64,000 bases of DNA from Undibacterium piscinae (GTDB lineage Bacteria; Pseudomonadota; Gammaproteobacteria; Burkholderiales; Burkholderiaceae_D), in assembly GCA_003970805.2 (NCBI GenBank), contig CP051152.1, forward strand, positions 3,658,001 through 3,722,000, in the 5' to 3' direction. A program made the translations under genes and the position numbers. Every line of letters starts with the position of its first letter. The stretch's first letter is position 1. Below, piece by piece: positions 43,765 through 53,785 of the stretch. A model generated the notes under the pieces. The model was not told the origin of the DNA, made no database searches, and saw nothing but the letters and a program-made list of their open reading frames with translations.

Positions 43765-45696
43765 TTAATGCAAGAGGGCTGCGCCTTGCGTCAGCGTGGC
43801 TGGCGCAGGCAATTTTACCTGCCAGATAAAATCTTCTATACCGCATTGAGGCTCATATTCGACCACCAATTCACGCAATAAAGCACGGACTCGCTCGTGA
43901 TCGAAGCTAGTGCAGGCGTGATCTAGATGTTGTAGGGAAAGCTGCAATGCATCCCATGGAATTTCCGATTCCTGGGCGCGCATGATGAGCGGATGGCTGG
44001 TACCTTCCACGTTGTCGCCTATCAGCAATTCTTCATACAGCTTTTCGCCCGGACGCAAGCCCACGTGATTGATCTCTATGGTGCCTTCCGGGCTAGTCTC
44101 TGATTTCACTTCCAGTCCGCACAGATGCACCATACGGCGCGCCAGATCGATGATACGCACCGGCTCACCCATGTCGAGTACAAACACATCGCCACCTTCG
44201 CCCATGGCACCGGCTTGCAACACTAACTGCGCCGCTTCCGGGATGGTCATGAAGTAACGGGTGATTTCCGGGTGGGTCAGGGTAATCGGGCCGCCTTGCA
44301 TGATCTGTTTGCGAAACAGTGGTACCACCGAGCCGGAGGAGCCGAGCACATTGCCAAACCTTACCATGCAAAAACGGGTCGCCGTTTGACGTCGCGCATA
44401 GGCTTGCAATATCAGTTCCGCCAGGCGTTTGGTGGCGCCCATCACGTTGGTAGGGCGTACTGCCTTGTCGGTGGAAATCAGAACAAAGTGATTGACCTGT
44501 GCCGCCATCGCTGCCTGTGCCAGCAATAAGGTGCCGAACACGTTATTGCGTATGCCTTCTATTGGATTATGTTCGACCAGCGGTACGTGCTTGTAGGCTG
44601 CCGCGTGGTAGACCGTATTGATCTGGTAGGAACGGAAAATTTTGGACAACTTGTCCGCATCATGAATACGGCCGAGAAAAGGAATGATTTCGCAATCGAC
44701 TTGTGCGCTCAAGCGCAGTGCGCTTAATTCTTGCTCAATCGCATACAGGGCAAATTCTGACATCTCCAGCAAGACCAGCCGGGCTGGTCGCTGCGCCAGA
44801 ATCTGGCGGCATAATTCAGAACCGATAGAGCCGCCGGCACCGGTGACCAGTACGTTTTTTCCTGAGATGCAAATGCTCAGCAAGCGTGCATCCGGCTCTA
44901 CCGTATCACGCCCCAGCAAATCTTCAATCTCAACATCGCGGATGTCTTGTACCCGTAACTCGCCATTGACCAGGCTTCGTATCGATGGCGTTACCTTGAT
45001 GCGTATCTTATGCGGCTCCAGTTGATCGAGTACCTGCTTTTGGCGGGCCTTGGAAATGCTTGGCATCGCCAGCATGACTTCCTTGATGTTGAGTCGTTTG
45101 ATCAACTGATCGAGCGTATCCGGTGCGCTGACCTTGATACCGGCAATCGAGGAACCGTGTAGGCTCTTGTTGTCGTCAAGAAACGCGACACAAGCATATT
45201 CACCGCTGCTGCGCAGTGCCGTCGCCAGTTGGGCACCGGCCTTGCCGGCACCGTAAATGGCAATCTTGACGACATCTTCATTGCGGTCGACCCCGACCAG
45301 ATAAGCGCGCGCCAGAAAACGGCTGGCTCCCACATACAGCAATGCACCGGCCCAGTAGATACCGAACACGGCACGCGAAGGAGCAATCACATGGGTCATG
45401 ATGCCGATAAACGCTAGCCCCAGTACGGATAGCGTAACGCCCAGCAACACTACGCCGATAATTTTTTGGTCGATATAGCGGATCACGGCATGGTAGAGAC
45501 CGATGCGGATAAAAATCGGAACCGCTACAAACGGCACGGCGATAATCAGCCAAAAATACTGTGAGAATAAGGCCAGATTAAACGTGTCATAACGCAGCCA
45601 TATCGCCAGAATAAAAGTGATCGGTAAACAGATAGCGTCCACCAGAGCAGTAATGAGCTGCTTTTTAAATCGAGGTAGTGCCAGAAGAAATTCCAT
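43765..45696 (-). CDS. Membrane-bound nucleotide-sugar 4,6-dehydratase (WbpM/CapD type)
   Basis: 643 aa from ATG 45696 (an in-frame TTG lies 15 bp before). Four N-terminal helices (about 10-110), a CoA-binding-like Rossmann domain (KIAIYGAGKAGAQLATAL), then an SDR dehydratase domain with NAD motif VTGAGGSIGSELCRQI, catalytic stretch FVLISTDKAVRPTNVMGATKR and VRFGNVLGSSGSVVPLFRKQI. This is the WbpM architecture: UDP-GlcNAc 4,6-dehydration feeding O-antigen or glycan sugars such as QuiNAc. In the SxxK dyad Met replaces the usual Tyr (NVMGATK), as known for the large WbpM branch. Confidence 0.9.
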   Translation of the reverse strand: MEFLLALPRFKKQLITALVDAICLPITFILAIWLRYDTFNLALFSQYFWLIIAVPFVAVPIFIRIGLYHAVIRYIDQKIIGVVLLGVTLSVLGLAFIGIMTHVIAPSRAVFGIYWAGALLYVGASRFLARAYLVGVDRNEDVVKIAIYGAGKAGAQLATALRSSGEYACVAFLDDNKSLHGSSIAGIKVSAPDTLDQLIKRLNIKEVMLAMPSISKARQKQVLDQLEPHKIRIKVTPSIRSLVNGELRVQDIRDVEIEDLLGRDTVEPDARLLSICISGKNVLVTGAGGSIGSELCRQILAQRPARLVLLEMSEFALYAIEQELSALRLSAQVDCEIIPFLGRIHDADKLSKIFRSYQINTVYHAAAYKHVPLVEHNPIEGIRNNVFGTLLLAQAAMAAQVNHFVLISTDKAVRPTNVMGATKRLAELILQAYARRQTATRFCMVRFGNVLGSSGSVVPLFRKQIMQGGPITLTHPEITRYFMTIPEAAQLVLQAGAMGEGGDVFVLDMGEPVRIIDLARRMVHLCGLEVKSETSPEGTIEINHVGLRPGEKLYEELLIGDNVEGTSHPLIMRAQESEIPWDALQLSLQHLDHACTSFDHERVRALLRELVVEYEPQCGIEDFIWQVKLPAPATLTQGAALLH

Positions 45697-45711
45697 GCCT
45701 ATCGTTTCCAA

Positions 45712-46053
45712 GTGCTACTTTAAATATATTGCTTTAATTATACGTGCTCAATGTGATATCGAGCTGATTTTGTGAGCGCTGACTTTGCCGCTAATTTCGC
45801 AACTTTGGCTGTGCTTATTCGTAAAAAACAAGAGAAATACCGCAAAACCGCCGCTATACAAACGGTGTCAGTGAGTAACGCCATCACGTTTGATTACCTT
45901 GAAAAAGGTCAGTACGAGTATTCGCATATCGAGCCAGAAAGACTGGTGCTCAGCGGGGGTGTCGATGCGCAGCTAATTTTGGCAGTCGTAGTAGGCAGCA
46001 GCAACAAGCCGTTGCATCATGATGCGTTTTATTTTTTATTTTGGAGATCGTTA
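45712..46053. other. Leader region upstream of grpE
   Basis: 342 bp between divergent genes. The grpE frame is open through it but the predicted residues look noncoding, and the grpE ribosome site at 46043-46046 (GGAG) gives a clear start downstream. A heat-shock promoter is expected here; CTTGAAA at 45898-45904 could be a -35, but the best -10-like match (CGCATAT) is too far for a normal sigma-32 spacer. Confidence 0.5.
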
Positions 46054-46605
46054 ATGCAAGAGCAAGAAAAGCCAGTGGATAACATTAATCCAGTCGAAGC
46101 GGTTGTTGGTGATGTAGGTGCTGCAGAGGTCGACGCAGGTGTTGCCGAAGTATCCGCTGATACCTTGGCGCAACTTGAAGCCAAAGTACTGGAATTGCAA
46201 GACGCATTCATGCGCGCCAAGGCAGAGGGCGAGAATATTCGTCGCCGTGCTCAGGATGATATTTCCAAGGCGCATAAATTTGCGATTGAAAGTTTTGCCG
46301 AGGCCATGGTGCCGGTCAGGGATAGCCTGGAAATGGCCTTGAAAGTTGAAACGCCGTCTCTTGAGTCGATCAAAGAGGGCGTTGAAATGACCCTCAAGCA
46401 ACTTATTTCCGCTTTTGAAAAAAATCGTCTGGTAGAGGTAAATCCTGCGCAGGGCGAGAAGCTTGATCCTAGCAAACATCAGGCTGTTTCCATGGTGCCA
46501 GCGGAGCAAGATGCCAATACGATAGTGACGGTATTGCAAAAGGGTTACATGATTGCGGATCGCCTGTTGCGTCCGGCTCTGGTAACCGTAGCGCAAGCGA
46601 AATAA
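46054..46605 (+). CDS. grpE: Nucleotide exchange factor GrpE
   Basis: 183 aa from ATG 46054 with GGAG eight bases upstream. An acidic N-terminus ([20 protein letters not shown]), the long coiled-coil helix [20 protein letters not shown], then the beta-wing end [20 protein letters not shown] and [19 protein letters not shown] are typical. GrpE releases ADP from DnaK. The gene is followed by dnaK (124 bp) and dnaJ on the same strand, the usual chaperone cluster. Confidence 0.95.
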   Translation: MQEQEKPVDNINPVEAVVGDVGAAEVDAGVAEVSADTLAQLEAKVLELQDAFMRAKAEGENIRRRAQDDISKAHKFAIESFAEAMVPVRDSLEMALKVETPSLESIKEGVEMTLKQLISAFEKNRLVEVNPAQGEKLDPSKHQAVSMVPAEQDANTIVTVLQKGYMIADRLLRPALVTVAQAK

Positions 46606-46729
46606 TAAAAATCAAGAAAAACAGGTGAAATCGGCTTGAAAAAGCCTGGTTTTGCCTAATATCAGAAACAAGCGGGCTTTAGAGGCCCAGCAAAAGTTCA
46701 AAATAATATTAAATCTATAGGGAAATATC

Positions 46730-48670
46730 ATGGGAAAAATGATCGGTATCGATTTAGGCACAACTAATTCTTGCGTGGCTGTCATGGAAAATGGCAAGCC
46801 TAAAGTAATTGAGAACGCCGAAGGTGCGCGCACTACACCATCAATTATTGCGTATCAAGAAGATGGCGAGATACTGGTCGGTGCATCCGCAAAGCGTCAG
46901 GCGGTAACCAATCCTAAGAATACCTTGTACGCAGTAAAGCGTCTGATAGGCCGTAAGTTTGACGAAAAAGAAGTGCAAAAAGACATAGGCATGATGCCTT
47001 ATTCTATTTCCAAGGCTGACAACGGAGATGCATGGGTGAGCGTACGCGACAAGCGTTTGGCGCCGCCGCAGATTTCCGCTGAAGTCTTGCGTAAGATGAA
47101 AAAAACCGCAGAAGACTATCTCGGTGAAGAGGTTACTGAAGCGGTTATTACCGTTCCTGCTTACTTCAATGATGCACAGCGCCAGGCAACTAAAGACGCC
47201 GGTCGTATCGCTGGTCTGGACGTAAAACGTATTATCAATGAGCCTACAGCCGCCGCTTTGGCTTTTGGTCTGGATAAAAAAGAAAAAGGCGATCGCAAGA
47301 TTGCCGTGTATGACTTGGGTGGCGGTACCTTCGACGTTTCCATCATTGAAATCGCCGACGTTGATGGCGAAATGCAGTTTGAAGTATTGTCTACCAATGG
47401 TGATACTTTCCTCGGTGGTGAAGATTTTGATCAGCGCATCATCGATTACATCATCGAAGAATTTAAGAAAATTAACGGTCTCGATTTGTCCAAGGATCCG
47501 ATTGCATTGCAACGTATCAAGGCTTCTGCAGAGCGCGCGAAAATTGAATTGTCCAGTGCGCAGCAGACAGAAATCAACGAGCCGTATATCGCTATGGCCA
47601 ATGGCGCACCAGTGCATTTGAACCTGAAAATCACTCGCGCCAAACTGGAAGCACTGGTTGAAGAACTGATCAAGAAAACTATCGAACCTTGCCGTTTGGC
47701 GATCAAAGATGCAGGCGTGAAAACAGCTGATATCGATGACATCATTCTGGTCGGCGGTATGACTCGTATGCCTAAAGTGCAAGAACTGGTCAAGGAATTT
47801 TTCGGTAAAGAACCGCGTAAAGACGTGAATCCGGATGAAGCGGTTGCAGTTGGTGCCGCGATTCAGGGTTCCGTGTTGTCTGGTGACCGTAAAGATTTGT
47901 TGTTGTTGGACGTGACGCCATTGTCCCTGGGTATTGAAACCCAAGGCGGCGTAATGACCAAAATGATTCAGAAAAACACCACGATCCCAACCAAGTTCAG
48001 TCAGGTATTCTCGACGGCGGACGATAACCAGCCTGCGGTGACGATTAAGGTTTTCCAAGGCGAGCGTGAAATCGCTGCCGGCAATAAAGGTCTGGGCGAA
48101 TTTAATCTGGAAGGTATTCCACCAGCAGCGCGTGGTACGCCACAGATCGAAGTCACCTTTGATATTGATGCGAACGGTATCTTGCATGTAGGCGCGAAAG
48201 ACAAGGCAACCGGTAAGGAAAACAAGATCACCATTAAGGCAAACTCCGGTTTGACTGAAGAAGAAATTCAAAACATGGTGAAAGATGCCGAGTTGAATGC
48301 GGAAGAAGACAAAAAAGCCAAGGAATTGGCTGAATCCCGCAATCAAGGTGATGCGCTGGTTCACTCAACCAAGAAGGCTTTGGCTGAGCATGGCGATAAG
48401 CTCGAAGCTGGCGAAAAAGAGAAAATCGAAGCCGCCATCAAGGATGTCGAAGATGTCCTGAAGTCCGGTGACAAGGTTGAGATCGATACCAAACTGGCTG
48501 CATTGTCGACTGCATCGCAGAAACTGGGCGAGAAAGTTTACGCTGATGCGCAGGCACAGCAAGCTGCGGCAGGTACAGCCGGTGCGGCCGGAGCCGGTGC
48601 AGCGGATGCGCAAGCCAAGGATGATGATGTGGTTGATGCTGACTTCAAAGAAGTTAAAGACGGTAAATAA
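46730..48670 (+). CDS. dnaK: Chaperone DnaK (Hsp70)
   Basis: 646 aa. ATPase domain with [18 protein letters not shown], phosphate loops [15 protein letters not shown] and [13 protein letters not shown], Gram-negative-type insertion, linker [15 protein letters not shown] and substrate-binding domain; Ala/Gly-rich tail ending [16 protein letters not shown]. Preceded by grpE and followed by dnaJ. Long antisense frames lie opposite this gene but reflect codon bias only. A short dyad (CCGGCG 48676-48681 / CGCCGG 48701-48706) lies after the stop. Confidence 0.98.
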   Translation: MGKMIGIDLGTTNSCVAVMENGKPKVIENAEGARTTPSIIAYQEDGEILVGASAKRQAVTNPKNTLYAVKRLIGRKFDEKEVQKDIGMMPYSISKADNGDAWVSVRDKRLAPPQISAEVLRKMKKTAEDYLGEEVTEAVITVPAYFNDAQRQATKDAGRIAGLDVKRIINEPTAAALAFGLDKKEKGDRKIAVYDLGGGTFDVSIIEIADVDGEMQFEVLSTNGDTFLGGEDFDQRIIDYIIEEFKKINGLDLSKDPIALQRIKASAERAKIELSSAQQTEINEPYIAMANGAPVHLNLKITRAKLEALVEELIKKTIEPCRLAIKDAGVKTADIDDIILVGGMTRMPKVQELVKEFFGKEPRKDVNPDEAVAVGAAIQGSVLSGDRKDLLLLDVTPLSLGIETQGGVMTKMIQKNTTIPTKFSQVFSTADDNQPAVTIKVFQGEREIAAGNKGLGEFNLEGIPPAARGTPQIEVTFDIDANGILHVGAKDKATGKENKITIKANSGLTEEEIQNMVKDAELNAEEDKKAKELAESRNQGDALVHSTKKALAEHGDKLEAGEKEKIEAAIKDVEDVLKSGDKVEIDTKLAALSTASQKLGEKVYADAQAQQAAAGTAGAAGAGAADAQAKDDDVVDADFKEVKDGK

Positions 48671-48783
48671 TTAGTCCGGCGGTTTAGTCCCGCTATGACT
48701 CGCCGGGTAGTGTGATCGTGAATGCGACACTCTACTCGGCGTTTTTGCTTAATTTATGCAAGTGATAACAAGGTGTAATCGAG

Positions 48784-49905
48784 ATGGCGAAGCGTGATTT
48801 TTACGAGATTCTGGGCGTAGCCAAGAATGCCTCGGAAGATGAGATTAAAAAATCTTATCGCAAGTTGGCGATGAAATACCATCCGGATCGCAATCCTGAT
48901 AGCAAGACCTCTGAAGACAAATTCAAAGAGGTCAAAGAAGCTTATGAGATGCTTTCCGATGCGCAAAAACGCGATGCCTATGACCGTTACGGTCATGCCG
49001 GCGTTGACCCGAATATGGGTGGCGGCGGCGGTGGTGGCGGAGCCGGATTTGCTGATGCATTTGGTGATATTTTTGGTGATATTTTTGGCGGTGGGCGTGG
49101 TCGTAGTTCCGGGCCGCAAGTGTTCCGTGGCGCGGATTTGCGTTACAACCTGGAAATCTCGCTGGAGCAGGCCGCTAACGGCTTTGACACCACCATTCGC
49201 GTTCCTAGCTGGGATGCGTGCGAACCTTGTCATGGTTCCGGCGCCAAGCCCGGCACCTCCCCGGTCACTTGTACGACTTGCGGCGGGCATGGTCAGGTGC
49301 GTATGCAGCAAGGCTTGTTCAGTATTCAGCAAGCCTGTCCTAAGTGTCATGGTACCGGCAAAATGATCGCTGAGCCTTGCACCAGTTGTTCCGGTGTCGG
49401 CCGCATCAAGCGCAATAAGACGCTGGAAGTGAAGATACCGGCCGGTATTGATAATGGCATGCGCATCCGTTCATCCGGCAATGGTGAGCCTGGTGTCAAT
49501 GGCGGACCTCCGGGCGACTTGTATGTGGAAATTCATATCAAGCAGCATCCGGTGTTTCAGCGCGAAGGCGATGATCTCCATTGTGAAATACCAATTTCTT
49601 TTGTCAAAGCCGCACTTGGTGGCGACATCGAAGTGCCTACCTTGAGTGGCAAGGCATCGTTTACGATACCGGAAGGAACTCAGTCCGGTAAAACCTTCCG
49701 CCTGCGTAGCAAGGGCGTGAAGGGCGTACGCTCCGGGTATGCCGGTGACCTGTTTTGCCATGTCGTGATAGAGACTCCGGTTAAACTTACCGAAAAGCAA
49801 AAGGATTTATTGCGTAACTTTGAAACCTTAACGGTTGAAGGCGGCGCAAAGCATAATCCTCAAAGTAAGAGCTGGATGGATAAGGTCAAGACCTTTTTCG
49901 AATAG
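48784..49905 (+). CDS. dnaJ: Chaperone DnaJ (Hsp40, type A)
   Basis: 373 aa. J-domain with YHPDRNPD (HPD triad at about 33-35), Gly/Phe-rich linker including a [10 protein letters not shown] run and repeated GDIFGDIFG, four zinc-finger repeats ([32 protein letters not shown]), and the C-terminal peptide-binding domains. Stimulates DnaK ATPase and presents substrate. Separated from dnaK by 113 bp and followed by an intrinsic terminator. Confidence 0.97.
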   Translation: MAKRDFYEILGVAKNASEDEIKKSYRKLAMKYHPDRNPDSKTSEDKFKEVKEAYEMLSDAQKRDAYDRYGHAGVDPNMGGGGGGGGAGFADAFGDIFGDIFGGGRGRSSGPQVFRGADLRYNLEISLEQAANGFDTTIRVPSWDACEPCHGSGAKPGTSPVTCTTCGGHGQVRMQQGLFSIQQACPKCHGTGKMIAEPCTSCSGVGRIKRNKTLEVKIPAGIDNGMRIRSSGNGEPGVNGGPPGDLYVEIHIKQHPVFQREGDDLHCEIPISFVKAALGGDIEVPTLSGKASFTIPEGTQSGKTFRLRSKGVKGVRSGYAGDLFCHVVIETPVKLTEKQKDLLRNFETLTVEGGAKHNPQSKSWMDKVKTFFE

Positions 49906-49948
49906 CCGACCGGTACGGTAGGCTAAGTTCGCCTTAAGTTGTTGCCAA

Positions 49949-49986
49949 AAAGCCTTGCCACGATGAATGCGGCAGGGCTTTTTTTT
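49949..49986 (+). terminator. Intrinsic terminator after dnaJ
   Basis: Stem AAAGCCTTGCC (49949-49959) / GGCAGGGCTTT (49971-49981) with one mismatch, 11-base loop, and a run of eight T to 49986. Ends the grpE-dnaK-dnaJ cluster. Confidence 0.85.
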
Positions 49987-50151
49987 ATTAAGAAATTCAA
50001 TATTCAATTGCGACCTGAGTTCTTGACTTGTCAGCTTAGAGGCGACTTTTCAAGCGGCTGAAAAACGCGATAAAACGCCTACATTTCGCAAGGCTATCCC
50101 GGGTTTTCGGGTATTTTGCGCTAGACTGGCGGCACTTTAACGGAGAATTGC

Positions 50152-51240
50152 ATGAGTGCTACATTAGAAGATATCAAAGCCGCCTTATCCCTGGTCATAG
50201 ACCCTAACACCAATAAAGATTTGATCTCCTCCAAATCAGCGAAAAACATCAAGCTCGATGGCGCGGATGTCACGCTTGACGTGGAGTTGGGCTATCCGGC
50301 CAAGAGCCAGTTTGACCTGATACGCAAGAGTGTGATTGCCTCTTTGCGTGCGTTGCCGGGCATGGGGAATGTCAGCGTGAATGTCTCCTCAAAAATCGTT
50401 GCTCATTCTGTGCAACGCGGCATTAAGTTGATGCCTAACGTGAAAAATATTATTGCTGTCGCTTCCGGCAAAGGTGGCGTTGGTAAATCCACTACGGCGG
50501 TGAATCTGGCGCTGGCACTGGCGGCCGAAGGTGCCGCTGTCGGCATTCTGGATGCTGATATTTATGGCCCGTCCCAGCCTATGATGATGGGTATTTCGGG
50601 GCGCCCGGAGACGGTCGACGGCAAGACGATGGAGCCATTGGAAAATCACGGTCTGCAGGTGTCTTCTATCGGTTTCATGATAGATCCTGATGAGCCTATG
50701 GTGTGGCGCGGTCCTATCGTGACGCAGGCCTTGCAGCAATTGCTGGAGCAAACCAATTGGCGCGATCTCGATTACCTGATCGTCGATATGCCGCCAGGCA
50801 CCGGTGACGTGCAATTAACCTTGTCGCAAAAAGTGCCGGTGACGGGTGCGGTGATCGTCACCACACCTCAGGACATCGCTTTGCTCGATGCGCGCAAGGG
50901 CTTGAAAATGTTTGAAAAAGTCGGTATTCCTATTTTGGGTATCATCGAAAATATGAGCACGCATATCTGTTCCAATTGTGGTCATGCCGAAGCTATTTTT
51001 GGTGAAGGTGGCGGAGCCAAGATGTGCGCGGAATATGGCGTGGATTTCCTCGGTGGTTTGCCGCTGACCATGGCGATTCGTGAGCAGGCTGATTCCGGTA
51101 AACCTACGGTAGTGGCCGATCCTGATGGCAAGATTGCGCTGATTTATAAAGAGATCGCTCGCAAACTGGCAATCAAGGTTGCTGAAAAAGCCAAAGACAT
51201 GACAAGTAAATTTCCGAATATCACGATACAAAATACCTGA
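50152..51240 (+). CDS. apbC: Mrp/ApbC-family Fe-S cluster carrier ATPase
   Basis: 362 aa. N-terminal DUF59-like domain (about 5-90, VELGYPAKSQFDLIRKSVIA), then a deviant Walker A SGKGGVGKSTTAVNLA (near residue 105-120), ILDADIYGPSQPMMMG, DMPPGTGDVQLTLSQ, and the CSNCG cysteine pair that holds the bridging cluster. ApbC moves [4Fe-4S] clusters to target enzymes, which matters for the Fe-S-rich formate dehydrogenase downstream (inference). 11 bp precede ribD. Confidence 0.93.
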   Translation: MSATLEDIKAALSLVIDPNTNKDLISSKSAKNIKLDGADVTLDVELGYPAKSQFDLIRKSVIASLRALPGMGNVSVNVSSKIVAHSVQRGIKLMPNVKNIIAVASGKGGVGKSTTAVNLALALAAEGAAVGILDADIYGPSQPMMMGISGRPETVDGKTMEPLENHGLQVSSIGFMIDPDEPMVWRGPIVTQALQQLLEQTNWRDLDYLIVDMPPGTGDVQLTLSQKVPVTGAVIVTTPQDIALLDARKGLKMFEKVGIPILGIIENMSTHICSNCGHAEAIFGEGGGAKMCAEYGVDFLGGLPLTMAIREQADSGKPTVVADPDGKIALIYKEIARKLAIKVAEKAKDMTSKFPNITIQNT

Positions 51241-51251
51241 GTGCGCGCGCC

Positions 51252-52346
51252 ATGAGTCAAGCAGAGGTGGATCTTGGTTTTATGCAAATGGCCCTGGAGC
51301 TTGCCTCCCGCGCCACGCAGGCCACTTCTCCCAATCCCAAAGTCGGCTGTGTCATCGTCAAGGATGGTATCAGCATAGGCGAAGGGTGGACGCAACCGGT
51401 CGGGCAGGCGCATGCTGAGGTGCAAGCCTTGCGTGATGCCACCGCCCGGGGGCAGGATGTCCGTGGCGCTACCGCGTATGTGACGCTGGAGCCTTGCAGT
51501 CATTTTGGGCGCACTCCGCCCTGTGCGAATGCCTTGATTGATGCCGGAATCGCCCGCGTTGTGGCGGCAGTGCAGGATGCCAATCCTCAGGTGGCCGGGG
51601 GCGGGTTGGGCTTATTGCGTACTGCCGGTATCGAAGTCGAGTGTGGCTTATTGGCTGAGCAGGCCAGGGAAATGAATATCGGTTTCTTTAAGCGCATGGA
51701 GACCGGGAGACCTTGGGTGCGCATGAAGGTGGCGGCTAGTCTGGATGGTCGCACCGCGCTGCCAAACGGACATAGTCAATGGATTACCGGCCCGGATGCG
51801 CGACAGGACGGGCATTTCTGGCGCGCCCGTGCTGATGCGATCTTGACAGGCATAGGTACCGTGCTGGCCGATGATCCGCAAATGAATGTCAGGGGAGTCA
51901 ATATCTCGCACCAGCCGAAGAAATTTGTGCTCGACAGTAATTTGCGCATCTCTACTGCTGCGAAGTTATTGCAGCACGGTGGTGCTACCGTGGTGTGCGC
52001 GAACCCCGATAGCGATAAGCAAGTCGCCTTGCAAAGTGCGGGAGCGGAAGTGTTGCTGTTGCGTGATCAGGATGGGCGGGTGGATCTTACAGAGTTGATG
52101 CTGGAACTTGGTCGCAGGCAAGTTAATGAGTTACACGTAGAGGCTGGAGCAAAACTTAATGGTGCCTTGATAGAGCAGGGGTGCGTCGATGAATTGCTGG
52201 TGTATCTGGCACCTAAAATATTGGGCGATGGTGCGGGACTATTTGACTTGCCGGAACTAAATACGCTGGATCAGGCTAAAAAGCTTATTTTTCATGAGGT
52301 AAGCAAGGTCGGGGATGCAATACGTATCTTGGCCAGGTTTGCTTAG
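51252..52346 (+). CDS. ribD: Bifunctional riboflavin biosynthesis deaminase/reductase
   Basis: 364 aa. Deaminase half with zinc motif HAEVQAL and PCSHFGRTPPC (about 52-85), and reductase half with MKVAASLDGRTALPNGHSQW and LHVEAGAKLNGALIEQGCVDE. Catalyses the second and third steps of riboflavin synthesis. Normal family length. It follows apbC by 11 bp, likely in one transcript; no FMN riboswitch is apparent before it. A hairpin lies 25 bp downstream. Confidence 0.95.
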   Translation: MSQAEVDLGFMQMALELASRATQATSPNPKVGCVIVKDGISIGEGWTQPVGQAHAEVQALRDATARGQDVRGATAYVTLEPCSHFGRTPPCANALIDAGIARVVAAVQDANPQVAGGGLGLLRTAGIEVECGLLAEQAREMNIGFFKRMETGRPWVRMKVAASLDGRTALPNGHSQWITGPDARQDGHFWRARADAILTGIGTVLADDPQMNVRGVNISHQPKKFVLDSNLRISTAAKLLQHGGATVVCANPDSDKQVALQSAGAEVLLLRDQDGRVDLTELMLELGRRQVNELHVEAGAKLNGALIEQGCVDELLVYLAPKILGDGAGLFDLPELNTLDQAKKLIFHEVSKVGDAIRILARFA

Positions 52347-52370
52347 TTGCTCGCTTAGGTTGTTACTTAG

Positions 52371-52400
52371 TTAAGTGCAAGCGTAAATGCTTGCGCTTAA
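52371..52400 (+). terminator. Hairpin after ribD
   Basis: TTAAGTGCAAGC (52371-52382) pairs with GCTTGCGCTTAA (52389-52400), one mismatch and six-base loop. No T run follows, so it is a possible rather than certain terminator. Confidence 0.5.
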
Positions 52401-52472
52401 CTTCGCTAAACATATGTCGAAAATGCGTGGAGAGCGCCCGGAAGAAATACTTGAATAGTGGTGCGGAAAAGA

Positions 52473-52509
52473 AAAAAGGATAGTTGAGATAAACTCGACT
52501 ATCCTTTTT
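52473..52509. terminator. Bidirectional intrinsic terminator next to tRNA-Pro
   Basis: A 16-bp stem with one wobble (52473-52488 / 52494-52509) and five-base loop, flanked by A5 and T5 runs, so it can stop transcription from either side. It lies immediately 3' of the tRNA genes, which read on the minus strand. Confidence 0.85.
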
Positions 52510-52512
52510 ATT

Positions 52513-52589
52513 TGGTCGGAGTACAAGGATTCGAACCTTGGACCCCCTGGTCCCAAACCAGGTGCGCTACCGGACTGCGCCACACTCCG
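52513..52589 (-). tRNA. tRNA-Pro (anticodon UGG), copy 1
   Basis: 77 nt on the minus strand with a seven-base acceptor stem (CGGAGTG / TACTCCG with one mispair-tolerant position), D arm, anticodon stem CTGGT/ACCAG around loop TTTGGGA, T arm GGTTCGAATCC and encoded CCA (52513-52515). Identical to the copy at 52678-52754. Confidence 0.95.
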
Positions 52590-52642
52590 AAACTGATGTG
52601 AAATTTGTTGAAAACAAATCTCTGAATTTTTAATTTTGAAGT

Positions 52643-52668
52643 AGTCACCAAGTTTTCACTCGGTGACT
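52643..52668. terminator. Hairpin between the two tRNA-Pro genes
   Basis: AGTCACC (52643-52649) pairs with GGTGACT (52662-52668) around a 12-base T-rich loop. It may separate or help process the two tRNA transcripts. Confidence 0.45.
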
Positions 52669-52677
52669 ATCAAAATC

Positions 52678-52754
52678 TGGTCGGAGTACAAGGATTCGAA
52701 CCTTGGACCCCCTGGTCCCAAACCAGGTGCGCTACCGGACTGCGCCACACTCCG
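52678..52754 (-). tRNA. tRNA-Pro (anticodon UGG), copy 2
   Basis: Same 77-nt sequence as the tRNA at 52513-52589, including encoded CCA (52678-52680) and the TGG anticodon. The two copies are 88 bp apart in the same direction and likely share one transcript. The spacer is unlike the region beyond, so only the tRNA itself is duplicated. Confidence 0.95.
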
Positions 52755-52840
52755 AAGAGCAAGATATTACTCCGGCTGTTCAGTACTGTCAATCGATTTG
52801 TCATCGCGCCCTATGTCTGATGGGCTAGGGTAGGCTGAAA

Positions 52841-53731
52841 TTAGAGCGTCAATCCGCTCTCAAAAAGCCGTATCTCGGAGCTGATAGGGTCGGTAAACGA
52901 AATCGATTTGGCCAGTAGTTTTAGCGGGGCCGAGAAATCGTCACCTTTGCAGGGCAGCGCGACCGGGTAAAAAGTGTCGTTGAGAATCGCTGCGCCTAAG
53001 CTATTCAGGTGTACCCGTAACTGGTGCTTTTTGCCTGTGCTTGGCCGTAGCTCGTAAAGGCTTAATTTGCCACGGCGTTCAATGATATCGATCTCGGTTT
53101 CCGAGTTGGCAATTCCCGCCACTTCCTGCATGACAAAAAATTGCGCGCTTTCTATCATGCGGCTTCGATGGTTTAGCGGAAAGTGTAAATTTGGCAGATG
53201 GGGAGCCAGCGCGTGATAGGTCTTGTTGATGGTACGCTGTTGAAATAGTGCCTGATAGCGGCCGCGCGTCGCCGGTTCGCAGGAAAACAGGATGACGCCG
53301 GCGGTTTCTCGGTCTAAGCGATGGATAGGTGTCAGGTGTTCCAGCCCGAGCTTTTTTTTCAGGCGAACCAGCAAGGTCTCGTGTAAAAAACGACCGCCTG
53401 GGGTTACCGGTAAAAAGTGCGGTTTGTCGACCACCAGCAAGTGTTGATCTTGGTGAATGATGTGCTCATCGAAAGGAATCGGTGTTTCGCCTTCTAATTC
53501 CCGGTAGTAAAAAATGCACATGCCACGTTTTGCCGGGCTATCCGCGTGCAGGATGTTTCCATGCGCATCAAGCAGTTCATTTTTTTTCATGCGCAAGCGC
53601 CAGGTAGTTTCCTGAACATCGGGAAATTGTTCCAGCAAAAATTCCAGCATATTTTGCCATTGCCCTTCCGGGAGCCAAAGGTAACTGGCTGCAACGCCAT
53701 CGCGGATGGGCAGGGGGGATTTAACTTGCAT
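52841..53731 (-). CDS. RluA-family RNA pseudouridine synthase
   Basis: 296 aa. Catalytic motif HRLDRETAGVILFS (Asp about residue 141), preceded by LLVVDKPHFLPVTPGG and followed by KTYHALA and STGKKHQLRVHLNSLG, the RluA/TruC order. The N-terminal ~75 residues form an extension with partial S4 likeness (LRMKKNELLDAHG). The target uridine in rRNA or tRNA cannot be deduced. Divergent from the formate dehydrogenase accessory genes by 54 bp. Confidence 0.88.
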   Translation of the reverse strand: MQVKSPLPIRDGVAASYLWLPEGQWQNMLEFLLEQFPDVQETTWRLRMKKNELLDAHGNILHADSPAKRGMCIFYYRELEGETPIPFDEHIIHQDQHLLVVDKPHFLPVTPGGRFLHETLLVRLKKKLGLEHLTPIHRLDRETAGVILFSCEPATRGRYQALFQQRTINKTYHALAPHLPNLHFPLNHRSRMIESAQFFVMQEVAGIANSETEIDIIERRGKLSLYELRPSTGKKHQLRVHLNSLGAAILNDTFYPVALPCKGDDFSAPLKLLAKSISFTDPISSEIRLFESGLTL

Positions 53732-53785
53732 AGGTGATTTTAATTCTCTGGACTTAACTTTCTGTAGTCTGCAATACTAGCATCT

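Noticed and set aside
45898-45929. Sigma-32 promoter for grpE
   Set aside because: CTTGAAA is present but the only -10-like sequence is about 17 bp away, longer than the 13-15 bp norm.
45772-46053. 94-residue N-terminal extension of GrpE
   Set aside because: No ribosome site at the far start, sequence unlike any GrpE; the ATG at 46054 has GGAG and a normal GrpE N-terminus.
46841-48364. 507-codon open frame antisense to dnaK
   Set aside because: Lies fully opposite a highly conserved chaperone gene; composition (Phe/Arg/Thr-rich, no domain) fits a codon-bias shadow.
51241-51251. FMN riboswitch before ribD
   Set aside because: Only 11 bp separate apbC and ribD; no room for a riboswitch.
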